The position numbers and the translations under genes are program-made. The notes below the pieces were generated by a model. It saw nothing but the letters and a program-made list of their open reading frames with translations. It ran no database searches and had not been told where the DNA came from. From Sinorhizobium fredii USDA 257 (GTDB lineage: Bacteria; Pseudomonadota; Alphaproteobacteria; Rhizobiales; Rhizobiaceae): 64,000 nt of DNA. Position 1 is the first letter of the stretch. Every line of letters begins with the position of its first letter. This document shows positions 38,320 to 46,614 of the stretch, piece by piece. The stretch spans positions 5,515,001 through 5,579,000 of the forward strand of contig NC_018000.1 of NCBI RefSeq assembly GCF_000265205.3, written 5' to 3'.

Positions 38320-38400
38320 TTCCCGGTTGGCCGGAATAGCGACTGGAGGGGTTAGTTCCAGGTACCTTACCGATACCCTCACCTAATCGAGGGTCGGCGG
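38027..38400 (-). ncRNA. speF-type leader RNA upstream of decarboxylase
   Basis: The 604 nt gap 38027-38630 has no normal gene. The 370 nt next to the decarboxylase start is dense in structure, as expected for the speF element known upstream of ornithine decarboxylase genes in Rhizobiales. Visible pairings: CCGGCT-N7-AGCCGG (38252-38270) enclosed by GGTGT/ACACC (38232-38236 with 38274-38278), and CTCCACA-AC-TGTGGAG (38051-38066) ending 25 nt before the start codon. A GGGGA ribosome site follows. Probably polyamine-responsive control; the covariance match was not run. The rest of the gap is the LysR 5' region. Confidence 0.65.
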
Positions 38401-38630
38401 ACACCCACAGGCACGTGCGACTTTGGGCAAGGGCGTAGGTAAGAAAAATCACTGTCGTAATCAAGAGTTTTTTCCGCTTCGCCCCTAAATTTTTCTGGAC
38501 CCGACCATGGCGTGAGTGTTCACTTTCAATGAACATCGCGGCGAGGCCGGTGCGCGCGGCAGAGACGCCCAAAAAAGGACTCCGGAGGGAGATGTTCGGC
38601 TCCCGCAGGGTGAAAAGAGAAAGTCGAATC

Positions 38631-39524
38631 ATGGACACTTTAACCCGCATCCGCGCCTTCATCGATGTCGTGGACGCGGAAGGTTTTTCGGCCGCCGCCC
38701 GTCGTATCGGCAAATCCAAGGCGCTGTTGTCAAAATATGTCCGCGAACTCGAAGACGAGCTCGGCGCGCTCCTCCTCAACCGCACGACGCGGCAGTTCTC
38801 GCTGACCGAGGCCGGCCATACCTATTACCGCACGGCATCCGAAATCCTGAAGGAGATCGACAATCTCGCCGATCTCGTGCGTGCCAACAATTCCGACCTG
38901 CGCGGCCGGCTCCGAATCACCGTGCCGCGGACCTTCGTCGATGCGGAGATCGGCCAGTCGCTGATCGATTTCGGCAAGCAGCATCCGGAACTGTCGTTGG
39001 AGATAGTCTCGGACGACCGCTTCGTCGACCTCGTCGAGGAAGGCTTCGATGTGGCGATCCGCATCACGCGGCTTGAGGATTCGACGCTGATCGCCCGCAA
39101 GCTCGACGACTTCCAGTTGCTGGTCTGCGCCTCGCCGCATTTCCTGGCGAAGGCCGGTCCGTTTGCGCACCCGACCGACCTTGCGCATGTTCCATGCATT
39201 CTCGACACCAATGGCCGCTCCTATTCCAACTGGCGTTTCATCGAGCCCGACGGTTCGCCCTTCACCGTGTCGGTGAGCGGGCCGATCGAGGTCAACAGCC
39301 CGCTTGCCGCGGCGCGCGCTGCGGTCACCGGCATCGGGATCGCGGTCCTGCCCGACTTCATCGCCCGGCCGAAGATCCTGTCGGGCGAGTTGGTGACGCT
39401 CTTTGAGGAGTTTCTCCCCAAGGACCGCGGCATCTACGCGATCTATCCGCACCGGCGCTATCTGCCGACTAAGGTTCGCACCTTCGTCGATTTCCTGCAC
39501 GGCTGGTTCCGCAAGTCGCAATGA
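38631..39524 (+). CDS. LysR-family transcriptional regulator
   Basis: 297 aa from the ATG at 38631 (MDTLTRIRAFIDVVDAEGFS); the open frame extends upstream without a better start. The N-terminal winged HTH is AAARRIGKSKALLSKYVREL, with the LLNRTTRQFSLTEAGHTYY wing, then a periplasmic-binding-like effector domain ending GIAVLPDFIARPKILSGELV. The sub-type is the LysR group similar to DsdC/PecT-like regulators. Target unknown; divergent from the decarboxylase leader. Confidence 0.92.
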   Translation: MDTLTRIRAFIDVVDAEGFSAAARRIGKSKALLSKYVRELEDELGALLLNRTTRQFSLTEAGHTYYRTASEILKEIDNLADLVRANNSDLRGRLRITVPRTFVDAEIGQSLIDFGKQHPELSLEIVSDDRFVDLVEEGFDVAIRITRLEDSTLIARKLDDFQLLVCASPHFLAKAGPFAHPTDLAHVPCILDTNGRSYSNWRFIEPDGSPFTVSVSGPIEVNSPLAAARAAVTGIGIAVLPDFIARPKILSGELVTLFEEFLPKDRGIYAIYPHRRYLPTKVRTFVDFLHGWFRKSQ

Positions 39525-39647
39525 ACGCGGCGAGACATGGGAGCGCGCCCGGCATTTTGCCTGCACAAGTCCCAATTTCGTCCCATTTACGGTACATTCG
39601 AGGGGCGATTCGCCCGGTCCCTCGACCGAAAAGGATTTCTAATTCCC

Positions 39648-40292
39648 ATGAACACACAACGCCTCGTCCTGGCCGGCCTTGCGACCCTGCTGGCGCCCGG
39701 GCTCGCCGCCGCCCATCCGCACATCTTCGCCGAGGCGCGGCTGGAGATCGTCTCCGACGACAAGGGAAATATTGGCGAGCTGCGCAACGTCTGGCGGTTC
39801 GACGAGCTGTTTTCGGCAAGCGTCGTGCTCGACTTCGACAAGAACTCCAACGCCACGCTCGACCCGGACGAGCTGAAGGAGGTCGGCCAGACCGTGCTCG
39901 AGTCGCTTTCCGAGTACAACTACTACACGACGATTTCCGACAACGGAAAATCGGTAAAAGTGAGCCGGCCCGACAGCATCGCGGTCGACTACAAGGACAA
40001 CCAGCTGCTGATGATGTTCGCGGTCAAGCCGGCCGAGGCGATGCCGCTCAAGGGCAAGCTCTCCTTCGGCGTCTACGACCCGACCATGTACACGGCGATG
40101 GACTTCCCGACCGACGACGATCTCACCGTAATCGGCGAGAAGATCGAGGCCTGCCAGCATCAGGTGGTGCGGCCGGATCCGGACGAGGTGCTGGCCGAGA
40201 ACAAGGACACGCTCACCGACGCGTTCTGGAGCGACCCGACCGGTACCGACATGTCGAAGCTCTTCGCAACGAGGATCGAGGTCACATGCTGA
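39648..40292 (+). CDS. DUF1007 family periplasmic protein
   Basis: 214 aa with a signal peptide (MNTQRLVLAGLATLLAPGLA, cleavage after AAA) and the diagnostic AHPHIFAEARLEIV right after cleavage. DUF1007 proteins are found next to NicO/RcnA nickel-cobalt exporters and probably bind metal through the N-terminal His pair. The ATG at 39648 is 7 nt-overlapped at its stop with the downstream transporter, so they are an operon. Confidence 0.9.
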   Translation: MNTQRLVLAGLATLLAPGLAAAHPHIFAEARLEIVSDDKGNIGELRNVWRFDELFSASVVLDFDKNSNATLDPDELKEVGQTVLESLSEYNYYTTISDNGKSVKVSRPDSIAVDYKDNQLLMMFAVKPAEAMPLKGKLSFGVYDPTMYTAMDFPTDDDLTVIGEKIEACQHQVVRPDPDEVLAENKDTLTDAFWSDPTGTDMSKLFATRIEVTC

Positions 40293-41323
40293 ACCCGCGC
40301 AGGATCGCCGGTCCGCTCGTCGCCGGCCTTCTGTTGACAGCCCTTTCGGCGACGCTCGCCATGGCGCAATCGCCGCTCGGCATCGGCTCCGCAGAGCCTT
40401 CGATCCAGACCACCGGCGTCCTCGGCGGGTTTTTCGCCTGGGTCAACATGGAGCAACAGAACTTCTATCGGCTGCTGACCGGCGCGCTCAAGGGCATGCG
40501 CGAGAACCCCTGGCAGCTCTGGTCGCTGATCGGCCTCTCCTTCGCCTATGGCGTCTTCCATGCGGCCGGGCCGGGCCACGGCAAGGCGGTGATTTCCTCC
40601 TACATGATCGCCAATGAGACGGAACTGAAGCGCGGCGTGCTGCTGTCCTTCCTTTCCTCGATCCTGCAGGGCGTCGTGGCGATCCTGCTGATCGGCGCCG
40701 TCTATCTCGTGCTGCGCGGCTCCTCCATCAACATGACTCGCGCAACCCACGCGCTCGAGGTCGCAAGCTATGCGCTGATCGCCGCCTTCGGCGGCTGGCT
40801 CGTCTTCCGCAAGCTGCGGTCGATGACGCGGCCGGCGATGGCCGTTGCTGACGGGCATGCCCATCACGACCATGGCCACGACGGCCATGATCACCCACAT
40901 CGCCATCTCCACCATGATCACGGCCACGCGCATGGCCATGGCGAGGTCTGCACGACCTGCGGTCACGCCCATGCACCCGACCCACAAATGCTCAAGGGCG
41001 ATCGTTTTGCGCTTAGCGAAGCCTGGTCGGCGATCGTCGCGGTGGGCCTGCGCCCCTGCTCCGGTGCCCTGATCGTGCTCTCTTTCGCGCTTTTGAACGG
41101 GCTCTATCTGGGCGGCGTTCTTTCGGTCTTCGCTATGTCGATCGGCACCGCGATCACCGTCTCGATCCTGGCGACGCTCGCCGTCACCGCCAAGGGATTT
41201 GCGCTGCGCTATGCCTCAAGCCAATCGGCTGCGGCACGCATCTCGAACGGCATCGAAATCGCCGGCGCGCTGCTGGTGCTGGTGCTTGGGCTGGTTCTGT
41301 TGGGTGCCGCGCTGCAGGGCTGA
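40286..41323 (+). CDS. Nickel/cobalt transporter (NicO/RcnA family)
   Basis: 345 aa from the ATG at 40286 (MLNPRRIAGPLVAGLLLTAL), starting 7 nt inside the DUF1007 stop. Hydrophobic segments alternate with GPGHGKAVISSYMIANETEL (family motif, near residue 97) and SFLSSILQGVVAILLIGAVY. A His-rich cytosolic loop (residues about 189-230, over 15 His, plus CTTCGHAH) probably buffers metal. VGLRPCSGALIVLSFALLNG is the second NicO motif. Exports nickel or cobalt. Confidence 0.92.
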   Translation: MLNPRRIAGPLVAGLLLTALSATLAMAQSPLGIGSAEPSIQTTGVLGGFFAWVNMEQQNFYRLLTGALKGMRENPWQLWSLIGLSFAYGVFHAAGPGHGKAVISSYMIANETELKRGVLLSFLSSILQGVVAILLIGAVYLVLRGSSINMTRATHALEVASYALIAAFGGWLVFRKLRSMTRPAMAVADGHAHHDHGHDGHDHPHRHLHHDHGHAHGHGEVCTTCGHAHAPDPQMLKGDRFALSEAWSAIVAVGLRPCSGALIVLSFALLNGLYLGGVLSVFAMSIGTAITVSILATLAVTAKGFALRYASSQSAAARISNGIEIAGALLVLVLGLVLLGAALQG

Positions 41324-41335
41324 GGCGCACTCAGG

Positions 41336-41551
41336 CTATAGGCCGTGCCGCCGCTGATGGCGGGCGCGCAGCCAGAAGATCAGGAAGAAGCCGAGCACGA
41401 AGAGGGCGCCGACGCCGGCGGCGAGCCAGGGCGAGATGTCGCCGAGCCGCACCATGATCGACGGCAGCACGAAGAAGCCGATGCCGACGACCGCCAGGAT
41501 GATCGCTGCCGCGATCGCCGCCGACCTTTCCTTTTTCTCGGGCGTGCTCAC
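41336..41551 (-). CDS. Small membrane protein, 71 aa
   Basis: GTG start at 41551 (MSTPEKKERSAAIAAAIILA), chosen because its GTGA overlaps the stop of the acetyltransferase upstream. Two hydrophobic segments: AIAAAIILAVVGIGFFVLPS and WLAAGVGALFVLGFFLIFWL, with a basic tail (RARHQRRHGL). No recognised family. Convergent with the nickel/cobalt transporter. Confidence 0.7.
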   Translation of the reverse strand: MSTPEKKERSAAIAAAIILAVVGIGFFVLPSIMVRLGDISPWLAAGVGALFVLGFFLIFWLRARHQRRHGL

Positions 41552-42246
41552 GCTCGCTCCTTTGTCGCGAGTTCCGCGCGGATATCCTCGAGACGCCGCT
41601 TCTGGCGCCCTTCGCGATCGAAATTGTCGGGAGAAAGCCAGTCCTCGAATGCGGCCTTGAGGAGAGGCCATTCGCGGTCGATCATCGAGAACCACGCCGT
41701 GTCGCGGTTGGCGTGTTTGGAAATCATGTGCTGTCGGAAAATGCCTTCAAAGGTGAAACCGAGTCGCAGGGCCGCGGCGCGGCTCGGCTGGTTTTCGCTG
41801 TGGCATTTCCACTCATAGCGACGATAGCCGAGATCCTCGAAGACGTGCCTCGCCATCAGGTAATGCGCTTCCGTCGAGAGCGGCGAACGCGCCATCGCCG
41901 GCCCGTGCGCCACACCGCCAACCTCGACGACGCCATTGGCCGGGTCGGCGCGCATGTAGTTCGCCATCCCGACGACACGGCCGGTCGCCTTGTCGCGGAA
42001 CACTTCGGTGATCCAGCCGGAATTCGCCTGAACGGCCGAGAGCCAGTCGTCGAAAGCCTCGATTCCCGAAAAATCGTCCTGCGTGAAGTATTTGAGCAGC
42101 GGGTTGATCGCCGGGCCGCCGAAGGCATCGTGCCAGAGTGGCTCGAGATGCGTCGCCCGGTCGTAGGGCTCCAGCCGGACATATCGACCCTCGATCAATA
42201 CCGGCTGCGGCGCCGGGCATCCGTTCCAATTGGCAAGATCGCGCAT
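41548..42246 (-). CDS. RimJ/RimL-type GNAT acetyltransferase
   Basis: 232 aa from the ATG at 42246 (MRDLANWNGCPAPQPVLIEG). Family pattern VLIEGRYVRLEPYDRATHLE at the N terminus, VVGMANYMRADPANGVVEVG in the core, and RYEWKCHSENQPSRAAALRL with GFTFEGIFRQHMI as the N-acetyltransferase signature. Likely acetylates an N-terminal or small-molecule amine; the acceptor is unknown. It overlaps the small membrane gene by 4 nt. Confidence 0.9.
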   Translation of the reverse strand: MRDLANWNGCPAPQPVLIEGRYVRLEPYDRATHLEPLWHDAFGGPAINPLLKYFTQDDFSGIEAFDDWLSAVQANSGWITEVFRDKATGRVVGMANYMRADPANGVVEVGGVAHGPAMARSPLSTEAHYLMARHVFEDLGYRRYEWKCHSENQPSRAAALRLGFTFEGIFRQHMISKHANRDTAWFSMIDREWPLLKAAFEDWLSPDNFDREGRQKRRLEDIRAELATKERA

Positions 42247-42325
42247 CGACCACTCCCGCGTTCCACTTGCTTTTGGCAATAGGACAGACACCGCCGCGTT
42301 TCAAATTCAAACTCGTGATCGAACC

Positions 42326-42353
42326 ATGAGCGGAACGGATGCGCTCCGCTCAT
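42326..42353 (-). terminator. Possible terminator after DUF533 gene
   Basis: ATGAGCGGA / TCCGCTCAT inverted repeat with a 10 nt loop just after the DUF533 stop; the T-tract is weak. Confidence 0.5.
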
Positions 42354-42364
42354 TGCGCTGCATC

Positions 42365-43063
42365 TCAGACAGAAACCTTGGCCGCCGAAACCGTCGCCTC
42401 GATGTGGTCGACAAGCGCGTCAGGCAGGCCCAGCCGGCCGGAGAGAAGATCGAGATAGCCGCGCTCCGCCCGGCCATCCGGCTCGATCGCAAGCCGTGAT
42501 GCTGTATAGATCTCGACCCGTTCTTCTTCCGTCTTGCCGGCAGCGACGATGGCGTCGAGGTCGATCGGATTGGCGAGCTCGGCTTCGAGGAAAGCCGCAG
42601 CATCCGCCGAGAGACCCGAAACGGAGAGTTTGTCCATGATCCGGCGACGCTCGGTCTCGTCGATATGGCCATCTGCCCGGGCGGCGGCGATCATGGCGCG
42701 AACGAGCACCAGCGCGAAGTCATCGCTGAGCGCCTCCGGTGCTGCGAAGCCAGAATCTGCCGGCGGCGCGGGGAGTTCCATGGGTGCACGCGACGCTGGT
42801 TGCGGCGCCTGCCCGGCCTGATAGTTCTTGTATGCCTGGTAGCCGAGGCCAGCGATCGCCGCCAGCCCGCCGAGAACAGCCGCATTGCCGGCCAGATTGC
42901 GTCCTGATTTCGTGCCGAGCAGCACGGCCGCGATCGCTCCGGACGCCAGGGGATTGCCCTTGGCGAGTTGTGTCACCTGGTCGGCGCGGCCGCGAACCGT
43001 GCCGCCGGCGCCGGGCACCTGGGAACCCAAGAACTGATCCAGCAATTTCTTCGCGTCGAACAT
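42365..43063 (-). CDS. DUF533 / TerB-like inner-membrane protein
   Basis: 232 aa. Residues about 40-80 contain a hydrophobic stretch (SGAIAAVLLGTKSGRNLAGN..AVLGGLAAIAGLGYQAYKNYQ), a proline-rich linker, then the TerB-like helical domain (ALVLVRAMIAAARADGHIDE, DETERRRIMDKLSVSGLSAD) with the acidic motif of DUF533 proteins. Function unknown; related to tellurite-resistance TerB folds but tellurite resistance is not implied. Confidence 0.88.
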   Translation of the reverse strand: MFDAKKLLDQFLGSQVPGAGGTVRGRADQVTQLAKGNPLASGAIAAVLLGTKSGRNLAGNAAVLGGLAAIAGLGYQAYKNYQAGQAPQPASRAPMELPAPPADSGFAAPEALSDDFALVLVRAMIAAARADGHIDETERRRIMDKLSVSGLSADAAAFLEAELANPIDLDAIVAAGKTEEERVEIYTASRLAIEPDGRAERGYLDLLSGRLGLPDALVDHIEATVSAAKVSV

Positions 43064-43229
43064 CGGTCTCGCTCCTTAAGTTTGACGCGCGGAAGCGGCT
43101 GCCTCTCTGCGTCGTCGTTGGCGGAGTGAGACATAGGAACCGCGAGGCGAAAATACAAATACGCACCGGACCCCAAAAAGCCGGACGTGAGCCCAGCTTG
43201 CTTGATGGATAACCCTGCGTGTCGCCCGG

Positions 43230-43868
43230 TCAGCCTTTCAGCGCAAAGGCCTCGGCGGCGAGCTTGGTGATGCCGGCCCAGTCGCCGCCAGCAACCAGTT
43301 CCTTCGGCGCCACCCAGGAGCCACCGACGCAGACGACGTTCGGCAGCGAAAGATAGTCGCGCGCATTGGAAAGCGAAATGCCGCCGGTCGGGCAGAACAA
43401 GGTGCCGGCGAGCGGCGAGGACAGCGATTTCAGATAGGCGGCGCCGCCGGCCTGCTCGGCCGGGAAAAACTTCATGACGTCGTAGCCTTCCTCGCGAAGC
43501 CCCATCACCTCGCTCGCCGTAGCCGCCCCCGGCAGCAGCGGCACCGCGTGGTCATTGGCGACATCAATCAACTCCTGCGTCGTACCGGGGCTAACGATGA
43601 ACTGCGAGCCCGCCTCCACGGCCTGTTCGAACTGCGCGGCGTTGAGGATGGTGCCCGCACCGGCAACCGCGCCTTCGACTTCGTTGGCCACGGCGCGGAT
43701 CGCCTCCAGCGCCGCCGGAGTGCGCAGCGTGATCTCGATCGCCTTCAGGCCTCCGGCGACCAAGGCGCGTGCGAGCGGGACTGCAGTTGCTGCGTCGTCG
43801 ATCACCAGCACCGGCACCACCGGTTGCAGCTTGAGGATGGAAAGAAGCTTGTCGGTCTTCGCGCTCAT
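43230..43868 (-). CDS. eda: KDPG/KHG aldolase (2-dehydro-3-deoxy-phosphogluconate aldolase)
   Basis: Cleaves KDPG to pyruvate and glyceraldehyde-3-phosphate in the Entner-Doudoroff pathway, the main glucose route in rhizobia. 212 aa. Catalytic Glu in AIEITLRTPAAL near residue 43 and Schiff-base Lys in YDVMKFFPAEQAGG near residue 131; GTILNAAQFEQAVEAGSQFI and FCPTGGIS complete the family pattern. Confidence 0.95.
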   Translation of the reverse strand: MSAKTDKLLSILKLQPVVPVLVIDDAATAVPLARALVAGGLKAIEITLRTPAALEAIRAVANEVEGAVAGAGTILNAAQFEQAVEAGSQFIVSPGTTQELIDVANDHAVPLLPGAATASEVMGLREEGYDVMKFFPAEQAGGAAYLKSLSSPLAGTLFCPTGGISLSNARDYLSLPNVVCVGGSWVAPKELVAGGDWAGITKLAAEAFALKG

Positions 43869-44067
43869 GCCCGCCGTCCTTTTAAAACGATTGAATCTGC
43901 ACCCGCATACTCCGCCCGCCTGTCATTGTCGAGACCGAAAGGCCCTGCGCCGTCCGCGCCCTACAAAAGAAGGCGATCAAATATCATCTGCAACAAGAGA
44001 TGGCTTGAGCCTAACCCGCAATGCGATAGTTTGATGACGGTCGACCTCTCGAATGGCAGGACATTCC

Positions 44068-44535
44068 ATGGCGAAGGAGATAGAGCGCAAGTTCCTGGTT
44101 GCTTCCGACGACTGGAGGGGGCGCGCCGACGGTGGCATCAGGCTACGCCAAGCCTATATCGTCACCATGGATGATCGTTCGGTGCGCGTGCGAATCCATG
44201 GAAACAAATGGGCCCGCCTTACAGTCAAGATCGGCAAATCGGCCCTCGTGCGGAACGAGTATGAATACGACCTGCCCATGGACGACGCTCGCGAGTTGCT
44301 GACCCAGGCCGTCGGCATCGTCATCGAGAAGCGTCGCTATCGCGTGCCGCACAAGGGCTTCACCTGGGAGGTCGATGTTTATGAGGGAGCGCTCGAAGGC
44401 CTGGTCGTCGCCGAGGTCGAGATGAAGAAGGAGACGGACCTGCCCGCCCTTCCCGCATGGCTGGGCCGCGAGATCACCGGCGACCGCCGCTATTCCAACC
44501 AGGCGCTGGCCACCGAAGGACTGCTGGTCGCGTAA
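44068..44535 (+). CDS. CYTH-domain protein (inorganic triphosphatase-like)
   Basis: 155 aa from the ATG at 44068 (MAKEIERKFLVASDDWRGRA), favoured by a GGCAGGA site over the ATG at 44053. The ExExK motif is EIERK at residues 4-8; RLRQAYIV-like IRLRQAYIVTMDDRSVRVRI and YEYDLPMDDARELL follow. CYTH enzymes bind triphosphates and metal (tripolyphosphatase, thiamine triphosphatase). It is immediately followed by a CHAD-domain gene, the usual partner. Confidence 0.9.
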   Translation: MAKEIERKFLVASDDWRGRADGGIRLRQAYIVTMDDRSVRVRIHGNKWARLTVKIGKSALVRNEYEYDLPMDDARELLTQAVGIVIEKRRYRVPHKGFTWEVDVYEGALEGLVVAEVEMKKETDLPALPAWLGREITGDRRYSNQALATEGLLVA

Positions 44536-44613
44536 CCATGACCTGCGCCTTCAGTCCGGGCCGCCTTCACCGGGGACTTTCGCGCCGTCGACACCGAGCA
44601 GCTCGAGCGCGCG

Positions 44614-45159
44614 GTGGCGGTGCTCAAGGATCAGCCGGCGGGCGTGCACGAAGCCATCCACGATGGGCGCAAGAGCTTCAAGCGCCCGCGCTCGCTCTAC
44701 CGACTCATCGCCTGCGATGCTCCACTCTTTCAGAAGCAGGAAAACGCCCGCATCCGAGATGTGGCGCGCAATCTCTCGACCGTTCGCAACGCCGCCTGCG
44801 AAACGAGCACCGAGGCCAAGCTCTTGCGCGAGTTGCGCAAGCGCGCCCAGGACTACAGGATGAATCTGGGGCTTTTGCGAGAGACATGGCCCTCGGCGAT
44901 GCAAGCGAAAAGGGCGGAGACCAAGGAACTGGTCGACGTGCTCGGCCATTTGAACGACCTCGCCACGATGACGTCCCTCATCAACGAAGAGCCGGAGCTC
45001 GCTGGCGACAGCCACAACCAGGCCCATCTCCTTTCCGCCGCCATCACCCGGCAAGAGGATCTGAGACTGGAAGCCCTGCAGCGGGCAGCGGCGGTCTTCC
45101 TCGACGACCCGGGCGAGAGCCGCATGATCGAACTGCTGTGGCTCGAGGCCGGGCGGTAA
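44614..45159 (+). CDS. CHAD-domain protein, N terminus apparently frameshifted
   Basis: 181 aa from GTG 44614 (MAVLKDQPAGVHEAIHDGRK): helical CHAD (polyphosphate-associated) with KSFKRPRSLYRLIACDAPLF and DVLGHLNDLATMTSLINEEP. The GTG start is poor. The expected N terminus reads in two frames: ATG 44538 gives MTCAFSPGR, and from 44566 the frame of the gene body gives FTGDFRAVDTEQLERAV. A 2 nt deletion (or an extra nucleotide) near 44565 would account for it. Either a sequence error or a slightly truncated gene. Follows the CYTH gene. Confidence 0.7.
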   Translation: MAVLKDQPAGVHEAIHDGRKSFKRPRSLYRLIACDAPLFQKQENARIRDVARNLSTVRNAACETSTEAKLLRELRKRAQDYRMNLGLLRETWPSAMQAKRAETKELVDVLGHLNDLATMTSLINEEPELAGDSHNQAHLLSAAITRQEDLRLEALQRAAAVFLDDPGESRMIELLWLEAGR

Positions 45160-45228
45160 GGGGTGGGCCTTTCGGGTCCGATTCGCCGCAATTGCGCCTG
45201 GCCTGTGAAAGCTGTATTTGCGTGTCCT

Positions 45229-46173
45229 ATGACCGACATGTTCACGACACCGCGCCCGGAGGCGCAGGGCCAGTTCCTGGTGGCCGCGCTCTATCATTTC
45301 GTTTCCTTTCCGCGCTTCGCCGACTTCCGCGAACCGCTGCAGGCGATCTGCGACGCCAACGAAGTGAAGGGTACGCTGCTTCTCGCGCATGAAGGGATCA
45401 ACGGCACGATCGCCGGCACCGACGCGGGCATTGCCGCAGTGCTTGCCTATCTGCGCGCCCAGCCGGAATTCGCCCGCCTCGAGCACAAGGAAAGCCGGGC
45501 CACGGCCATGCCCTTCCTGCGCATGAAGGTGCGGCTGAAAAAGGAGATCGTCACCATGGGCGTCGAGACCATCGACCCCAACAAGGTGGTCGGTACCTAT
45601 GTCGAGCCTAAGGAATGGAACGCGCTGATCGCCGATCCGGAAACGCTGGTCATCGACACGCGCAACGACTACGAGACGGCGATCGGCCTCTTCCGCGGCG
45701 CTGTCGATCCGAAGACCAAGACCTTCCGCGAGTTTCCCGACTGGGTCCGCAACCATACCGGCCTGCACAACAAGCCGAAGATCGCCATGTATTGCACCGG
45801 CGGTATCCGCTGCGAGAAGGCAACCGCCTTCATGAAGGAACAGGGCTTCGACGAGGTCTACCACCTCAAAGGCGGCATCCTGAAATATCTCGAGGAAGTC
45901 CCGGCGGAGGAGAGCCTTTGGGACGGCGCCTGCTTCGTTTTCGACGAGCGTGTCTCCGTCACCCATGGCCTCGCGGAAGGCGAGCACACGCTCTGCCATG
46001 CCTGCCGCCAGCCCCTGACGCCAGAGGACCTCCTGTCACCGCTTCACGAGGAAGGCGTCGCCTGCGTTCACTGTCACGAAGTCCGCACCGACGAGGACCG
46101 CGAGCGCTACCGGGAGCGGCAGCGGCAGATCGCATTGGCGAAGAAGCGCGGCGCGCGGCATCTCGGCAGCTGA
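45229..46173 (+). CDS. trhO: tRNA uridine-34 5-hydroxylase TrhO (rhodanese-like)
   Basis: 314 aa from the ATG at 45229 ([20 protein letters not shown]); ATG 45238 is an alternative. The N-terminal ferredoxin-like domain ([18 protein letters not shown]) precedes the rhodanese domain with the catalytic Cys189 in [34 protein letters not shown] has a C-x2-C zinc-like motif pair (CHAC, CVHCHE). TrhO oxygenates U34 for tRNA wobble modification. UPF0176 length matches. Confidence 0.93.
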   Translation: MTDMFTTPRPEAQGQFLVAALYHFVSFPRFADFREPLQAICDANEVKGTLLLAHEGINGTIAGTDAGIAAVLAYLRAQPEFARLEHKESRATAMPFLRMKVRLKKEIVTMGVETIDPNKVVGTYVEPKEWNALIADPETLVIDTRNDYETAIGLFRGAVDPKTKTFREFPDWVRNHTGLHNKPKIAMYCTGGIRCEKATAFMKEQGFDEVYHLKGGILKYLEEVPAEESLWDGACFVFDERVSVTHGLAEGEHTLCHACRQPLTPEDLLSPLHEEGVACVHCHEVRTDEDRERYRERQRQIALAKKRGARHLGS

Positions 46174-46191
46174 AAGCCACGATCGCAAGAG

Positions 46192-46614
46192 TCAAATTTC
46201 GATCGTCGCTGCTTCGTTTCGGGCGTCGATCGCAAGTGACCCGGCCCCGGTGATCGTCGTCCAATCCGCCTCGCTGGCGAGGACCACCGGGCAGGCCCTT
46301 CCATAGAGCTCGGCCGCGACCATCGCCCCGACGGTGACGATCGCGTCGCGCGCCAGCAGCACGATACCCGCCGGACCGGTTCCGCGCCGAAGCGCTTCCG
46401 CCAGCACCGAACTCCCGGAGCTCGAGCCGCGCCCTGCCCGCATCACCAGGATACGGCCGCTCATCACTTCGTTCTTCTCCGGATGCCACTGGTCGATGAT
46501 CCGGCCGGTTGCCGAGTCGAGGCCGCCCCAGAAGCTCAAGGGTTCCGTGAGCACCAGCGTTTCTGCCTCCGCCGAGCCTGCGACCAGCGTCATTGCCTGG
46601 AATTTCACTGTCAC
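46192..46614 (-). CDS. Aconitase X small (swivel) subunit
   Basis: 140 aa from GTG 46614 ([20 protein letters not shown]), whose GTGA overlaps the large-subunit stop; upstream in-frame ATG 46713 would overlap the large subunit by 100 nt. Swivel-domain pattern: [40 protein letters not shown]. With the large subunit it forms AcnX, an Fe-S hydro-lyase. Confidence 0.88.
   Translation of the reverse strand: MTVKFQAMTLVAGSAEAETLVLTEPLSFWGGLDSATGRIIDQWHPEKNEVMSGRILVMRAGRGSSSGSSVLAEALRRGTGPAGIVLLARDAIVTVGAMVAAELYGRACPVVLASEADWTTITGAGSLAIDARNEAATIEI

Noticed and set aside
39521..40285. N-terminal 255 codons of the frame leading into the NicO transporter
   Set aside because: It overlaps the DUF1007 gene in another frame and is rich in Arg/Pro with no motif; the true transporter start is ATG 40286.
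43064..43229. Possible small gene between DUF533 and eda
   Set aside because: Only short frames without a ribosome site; treated as a plain 166 nt intergenic region.
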